Shown here piece by piece: positions 6,396 through 9,251 of a stretch of 9,251 nucleotides of DNA (position 1 is its first letter; each line of letters starts with the position of its first letter). The stretch spans positions 1 to 9,251 of the forward strand of contig CACYDL010000044.1 of assembly GCA_902773195.1 (NCBI GenBank), given 5' to 3'. The DNA comes from an uncultured Lachnospiraceae bacterium. Lineage in GTDB: Bacteria > Bacillota_A > Clostridia > Lachnospirales > Lachnospiraceae. The notes under the pieces are model-generated. The model saw nothing but the letters and a program-made list of their open reading frames with translations, ran no database searches and had not been told where the DNA came from. A program made the position numbers and the translations under genes.

Positions 6396-7013
6396 TCAGG
6401 ACTTCCTGACCGTCCGGATGATTCTGAGGATCACCGGCGCCATGACGACGTCGACAAGAAGCTCGATCACGAAGTTGACCCCGATGATGCCGACGAGAAC
6501 ATATCTGCCGACAGACGCCATTCCGGCGCCAAGAGCCCATTCCCTGGCAAGCGTTCCGAAGATCGTCACCAGCGCGATCGAGAAGATGCCCGTATTGCAG
6601 CAGGGGGCGACGATGGCAGCCCCGAGAACGCCCGCCCAGGTATTCTTCTTTCCCAGGGCCCGCGCCACCAGAGCGGCGGCCAGTCCCGCGACGGTGCCCT
6701 TGAGAAGCACGACGATGACCGTGGCGGCGGGGTTCAGCTCCAGCATCATGGTGCTTCCGGCTCCTGCCGCCCCCGTCACGACCTGAATCACGACGATGAC
6801 GCTGAAAACCAGTCCCAGAAGGGCGCCGGTCAGCGGTCCGTAGAGGATCGCCCCGATGATGATGGGCACCATGGTCAGGGTGATCGTGAAGGTCCCGAGC
6901 TGGATCGACCCGAACATGGTCTGAAGAATGATGACGACAGCGATGAGAACAGCCGTGCCTGTGAGACGTCTGGTGCGCGAAGACACCGCGTCCCTGTTGT
7001 TGGATTGATTCAT
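6396..7013 (-). CDS. ECF transporter S component, candidate pantothenate transporter
   Basis: This 205-residue membrane protein is a substrate-binding S component of an energy-coupling factor (ECF) vitamin transporter. S components bind a vitamin with high affinity and are moved by shared EcfT/EcfA/EcfA' modules encoded elsewhere. About six hydrophobic segments are visible near residues 17-33, 44-60, 62-82, 97-117, 125-150 and 172-199. The first has the small-residue spacing used to dock on EcfT (TAVLIAVVII, 20-29). The NPAATVIVVLLKG stretch (94-106) and the C-terminal NFVIELLVDVV (180-190) fit the Pfam ECF_trnsprt family. The sequence alone does not fix the substrate; pantothenate is inferred because coaX is the next gene. 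The start is ATG 7013 with AGGAGG at 7026-7021 and a seven-base spacer. Its own promoter lies upstream at 7126-7154. Confidence 0.85.
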   Translation of the reverse strand: MNQSNNRDAVSSRTRRLTGTAVLIAVVIILQTMFGSIQLGTFTITLTMVPIIIGAILYGPLTGALLGLVFSVIVVIQVVTGAAGAGSTMMLELNPAATVIVVLLKGTVAGLAAALVARALGKKNTWAGVLGAAIVAPCCNTGIFSIALVTIFGTLAREWALGAGMASVGRYVLVGIIGVNFVIELLVDVVMAPVILRIIRTVRKS

Positions 7014-7026
7014 TTTTTCTCCTCCT

Positions 7027-7071
7027 ATTATTCCCGTGGATCGCTCTTCACGTCCGTTATAGGGATATAAT
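7027..7071 (-). promoter_or_regulatory. Potential leader stem next to the S-component ribosome binding site
   Basis: In the transcript, ATTATATCCC (7071-7062) can pair with GGGAATAAT (7035-7027) with a single bulged A. The 3' arm ends immediately before AGGAGG (7026-7021). The 26-base loop contains one TAACGGAC copy and a short inner stem (CGTG/CACG). It could influence ribosome access, but it matches no riboswitch class that I recognise, and a 9-bp AT-rich stem may be fortuitous. Confidence 0.35.
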
Positions 7072-7117
7072 GAATGCCGGTCCCGAGGCGGGCAGGCCGC
7101 CGCGGAAGTGTCCGTTA
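7052..7117 (-). repeat. Two TAACGGAC direct repeats in the S-component leader
   Basis: On the minus strand TAACGGAC occurs at 7117-7110 and again at 7059-7052, 58 bp apart. The first lies right at or just past the predicted transcription start, the second near the start codon. They could be binding sites for one regulator; an 8-mer pair may also be chance. Confidence 0.4.
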
Positions 7118-7125
7118 CAAAAGAG

Positions 7126-7154
7126 AGTATATCAGTTATTGCGGAGGCGCGCAA
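7126..7154 (-). promoter_or_regulatory. Vegetative promoter with extended -10 for the S-component gene
   Basis: On the minus strand the -35 box is TTGCGC (7154-7149), followed by a 17-base spacer and the -10 box TATACT (7131-7126). A TG lies one base before the -10, giving the extended TGnTATACT form, which compensates for the poor -35. The predicted start is near 7118, leaving a leader of about 105 nt before ATG 7013. Confidence 0.75.
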
Positions 7155-7167
7155 GCGGATGCTCCGC
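7141..7167. promoter_or_regulatory. Inverted repeat flanking the -35 box, possible operator
   Basis: GCGGAG (7141-7146) and CTCCGC (7162-7167) are inverted around the -35 box. A nested copy, GCGGA-TGC-TCCGC, spans 7155-7167. The position suits a repressor site, but such GC-rich inverted repeats arise easily in this genome. Confidence 0.3.
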
Positions 7168-7198
7168 CCGCGGCGGCTTCTGTTTCCGGTGCCGGCCG

Positions 7199-7242
7199 CG
7201 GCGGACGTCTCCCTTCCGCGGGTGCAGCCTCCGGCGGACGTC
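7199..7242. repeat. 11-bp direct repeat after the sulfatase gene
   Basis: CGGCGGACGTC occurs at 7199-7209 and 7232-7242, 33 bp apart. The second copy overlaps the sulfatase stop codon. No clear intrinsic terminator for the sulfatase gene is seen between here and the promoter at 7154. Confidence 0.5.
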
Positions 7243-9251
7243 ACTTCTCCTGCAGACTGAAAAAGCTTCCGTCCCGCCCTCTTCCGCCTGTCAGCTCGTT
7301 GTAGATCAGGCACTCGTATTCCTCCAGACGGCGGCTCTCCTCTTCCCCGGCGGATTCGGTGCCCCACTCGTGCTGGAGTCCGTCCTCCCCGAGATATCCG
7401 TACGCGTTCATCGCGGGCGTCCGCGCCATCCGGTCCAGAAGATAATCGTTGTAGGGGGCTTTTTCCAGGCCCGTCAGAGACAGGAGGTAGCTGGACAGGT
7501 AGTTGGCCGAGAGAACCATGCCGTCCGCCTCCGGAATATCATAGTTGGCCCAGATGAAGAAGTCGGTCATATAGCCCTTCTGCTGGTCCTCGAAGGTGAA
7601 ATCCTCCATGTCCTTTCCGACGCAGTACTCCCAGAAATCGTCCCCGATCTCCGGCTGATGGTCGCCCCAGAAGCAGATCAGCGTCTGCTCCTTCGACCGG
7701 CTGAAGTAATTGATCAGCTCTTCCACCGAGCGGTCCGAGATCCGGATCAGGGTGCAGTACTGCTCGGCCTGCCCTTCATTCTCACCGTGGAAGCCGACGA
7801 CGTCCACCGCGCTTTCCAGGTTCTCGCTCTTGTAGGAGCTGTGGTTCTGCATGGTGATATTGAAGAGGAACAGCTTCTCCCCCTCTTCCTTCTGCTCCAC
7901 CTGGCGGATCACCTCGCGGTAGTCGGCCAGGTCGCTGACAAAGCCGCGGATCTTCTCCGCGTCGGCAAAGCAGTTGTTGATGTGAAGGAAGTCGTCGAAG
8001 CCCATCCCCGGATAGATCACGTTGCGGTTCCATCCGTACTGTCCGTAGGGATGCAGCGCCAGCGTCCTGTAGCCCTGCGCCTTCAGGGTCTTCGCCAGGG
8101 AATACTGGGCGTCCTTGATGAAGGAATTGTAGACCACCGTCGACGGAGAGAGGACGCAGGAATTGCCGGTCAGGAATTCATACTCGGTGTTGGCGGTGGT
8201 GCCGCCCTTGACCGATACCATGAGTTCGCCCTTCTGGGTGTTCTCCTCCAGGGACGAGATATACTCGGTCAGAGGAACGTCCGTCCTGAAATTCGGGTAG
8301 ACGGACAGATCGCTGAAGGCCTCGTTCATGACGCAGATGATATTCTCCGGGACGGGCAGACCGGACGGCTCGTCGTCCCCGTGCGCCTCCTCGGATTCCC
8401 GGATGATCCGGGCGACCTCCGCCTGGGAATAGCTCTCGGGAGCCTGTGGATAGGACGCCTTGGCGAAGGCGAAGAACCCCGCCTCCATGCCGAAGAGACG
8501 GTAGGTGTACCAGGGCTGCCAGTCCCTCAGCCAGATCCCCTGGTCCGCGAGAACATCCGTGTGAAAGATGACCGCACGGAAAATAAAAAACACAGCCAGG
8601 GCCGCCGCCCGCGACGCGATCTTTCCCGGCAGGCGCTTCGCGTTGTGCCAGATTCGCGCGTGAAGATAAAAGCCCAGGACGGCCCCGGTCAGGACGACGC
8701 AGGCGATCATCTGCCAGTTGGGCGTATAGGTGTAGTTGTCGGATACGGACAGACCGGTCCTCATCGACCCGAAATCGATCCACTGAAAGGGAATGCCGCG
8801 GAACTGCTGCACAAAATAATTGACGCATGCCCACACGATGAACAGGATGTTCCCGAGGAACATTCCGATGGACAGGGAATTTGTCGCCAGGACGAAGAAG
8901 AGGAAAAACGCCAGCGTGATCCAGATGCCGAGCCATCTGTAGCGGGAGGCCATCCGCGCGATATAGTAGTTGTTGATGAGCTCCACCTCGTAGAAGCACA
9001 GGACGGAGTTGAGAAACATCACGGCACAGCCGGCGATCACCCTAAGGATCTTCCCGGCCGCGCCGGCCGCTTTCGGCTCCGCCGGCTTTTTCCGCCTGTA
9101 AGAACAGAAAAGGCCGTGGGCCATGGACGCCAGCGTCACCGCGATCAGCGCCGCGAAGACGGCCGGCCGGCGGTTGTCAAAAGGCACCTCCGCCTTCACT
9201 CCCGTGAGCCTCGACGGGCCGAAGAAAAGCTTTCTCCAGTAAATTAAGATA
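7241..9251 (-). CDS. LTA synthase-family membrane sulfatase (5' end outside window)
   Basis: LtaS-family enzymes use phosphatidylglycerol to add glycerol-phosphate units to lipoteichoic acid or other glycans on the outer membrane face. Numbering from GTG 9199, hydrophobic segments lie near 12-30, 52-70, 92-110, 111-130, 161-180 and 195-211, and the extracellular sulfatase domain follows from about 280. Residues matching the S. aureus LtaS active site are Glu293 in VMNEAFSD, Thr335 in GGTTANTEYEF (nucleophile), Trp390 and Arg392 in YGWNRNVIYPGMGFDDF, His453 in TMQNHSSY, and Asp513-His514 in WGDHQPEIGD. The catalytic set looks complete. The frame stays open upstream of GTG 9199 to base 9251, reading ILIYWRKLFFGPSRLTG, so the true start and perhaps more TM helices lie outside. 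The last 40 residues are acidic and not conserved. Whether the acceptor is lipoteichoic acid or another polymer cannot be told. Confidence 0.92.
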   Translation of the reverse strand, partial: ILIYWRKLFFGPSRLTGVKAEVPFDNRRPAVFAALIAVTLASMAHGLFCSYRRKKPAEPKAAGAAGKILRVIAGCAVMFLNSVLCFYEVELINNYYIARMASRYRWLGIWITLAFFLFFVLATNSLSIGMFLGNILFIVWACVNYFVQQFRGIPFQWIDFGSMRTGLSVSDNYTYTPNWQMIACVVLTGAVLGFYLHARIWHNAKRLPGKIASRAAALAVFFIFRAVIFHTDVLADQGIWLRDWQPWYTYRLFGMEAGFFAFAKASYPQAPESYSQAEVARIIRESEEAHGDDEPSGLPVPENIICVMNEAFSDLSVYPNFRTDVPLTEYISSLEENTQKGELMVSVKGGTTANTEYEFLTGNSCVLSPSTVVYNSFIKDAQYSLAKTLKAQGYRTLALHPYGQYGWNRNVIYPGMGFDDFLHINNCFADAEKIRGFVSDLADYREVIRQVEQKEEGEKLFLFNITMQNHSSYKSENLESAVDVVGFHGENEGQAEQYCTLIRISDRSVEELINYFSRSKEQTLICFWGDHQPEIGDDFWEYCVGKDMEDFTFEDQQKGYMTDFFIWANYDIPEADGMVLSANYLSSYLLSLTGLEKAPYNDYLLDRMARTPAMNAYGYLGEDGLQHEWGTESAGEEESRRLEEYECLIYNELTGGRGRDGSFFSLQEK

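Noticed and set aside
5541..7070. A 509-codon plus-strand open frame
   Set aside because: It is antisense to coaX and the S component and crosses the hairpin between them. Its composition is that of a shadow frame.
7056..7084. TATAAC as a second promoter -10 in the S-component leader
   Set aside because: The correctly spaced -35 would be GGGACC, which is unlike the consensus, and the extended -10 promoter upstream is far better.
7070..9247. A 725-codon plus-strand open frame
   Set aside because: It is antisense to the LTA synthase-family gene, which has a complete active-site set. The plus-strand translation shows no domain and no convincing start context.

Overview
The window is about 60% G+C by eye. 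All supported genes lie on the minus strand, so transcription runs from base 9251 towards base 1. Strong AGGAGG-type ribosome binding sites, an LTA-synthase-like membrane sulfatase, an ECF-transporter S component, a type III pantothenate kinase and a PreA with an N-terminal Fe-S extension together suggest a GC-rich anaerobic Firmicute of class Clostridia, plausibly Lachnospiraceae or a relative. The family assignment is inference; nothing here fixes it.

Layout in transcription order: (1) 9251-7241, an LTA synthase-family membrane sulfatase whose 5' end lies outside the window. (2) A 227-bp intergenic region with a convincing extended -10 promoter and a leader of about 105 nt that can form a stem next to the ribosome binding site. 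(3) 7013-6396, an ECF S component, probably for a vitamin and best guessed as pantothenate. (4) A perfect 13-bp hairpin with an interrupted T-rich tail, probably a terminator or attenuator. (5) 6239-5451, coaX. (6) 5417-4005, a MATE exporter. (7) 3977-3261, surE. (8) A 143-bp gap with short repeats and GC-rich hairpins. (9) 3117-2647, a NimA/PPOX-like flavoprotein. (10) 2587-1136, a seven-TM DUF218 (YdcF/SanA/ElyC) protein. (11) 1033-1, preA, running off the left edge. No gene-free stretch exceeds 227 bp.

From coaX to preA the genes are co-directional with gaps of 27 to 143 bp, and no good terminator was seen inside. They could form one operon, or two if the region around 3118-3260 breaks it. 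A biochemical thread is possible but unproven: SurE dephosphorylates nucleotides, PreA reduces uracil or thymine, dihydrouracil breakdown yields beta-alanine (a pantothenate precursor), the S component may import pantothenate, and CoaX phosphorylates it. The MATE, DUF218 and sulfatase genes concern the envelope or export and do not fit that thread.

I see no phage, IS element, CRISPR array, toxin-antitoxin or defence cluster, tRNA or rRNA, and nothing that clearly amounts to a new system. The points most worth a second look are a CoaX with GADM in place of the usual GADR, the structured leader before the transporter gene, the hairpin between transporter and kinase, and the PreA N-terminal extension that keeps only one clear cysteine set.
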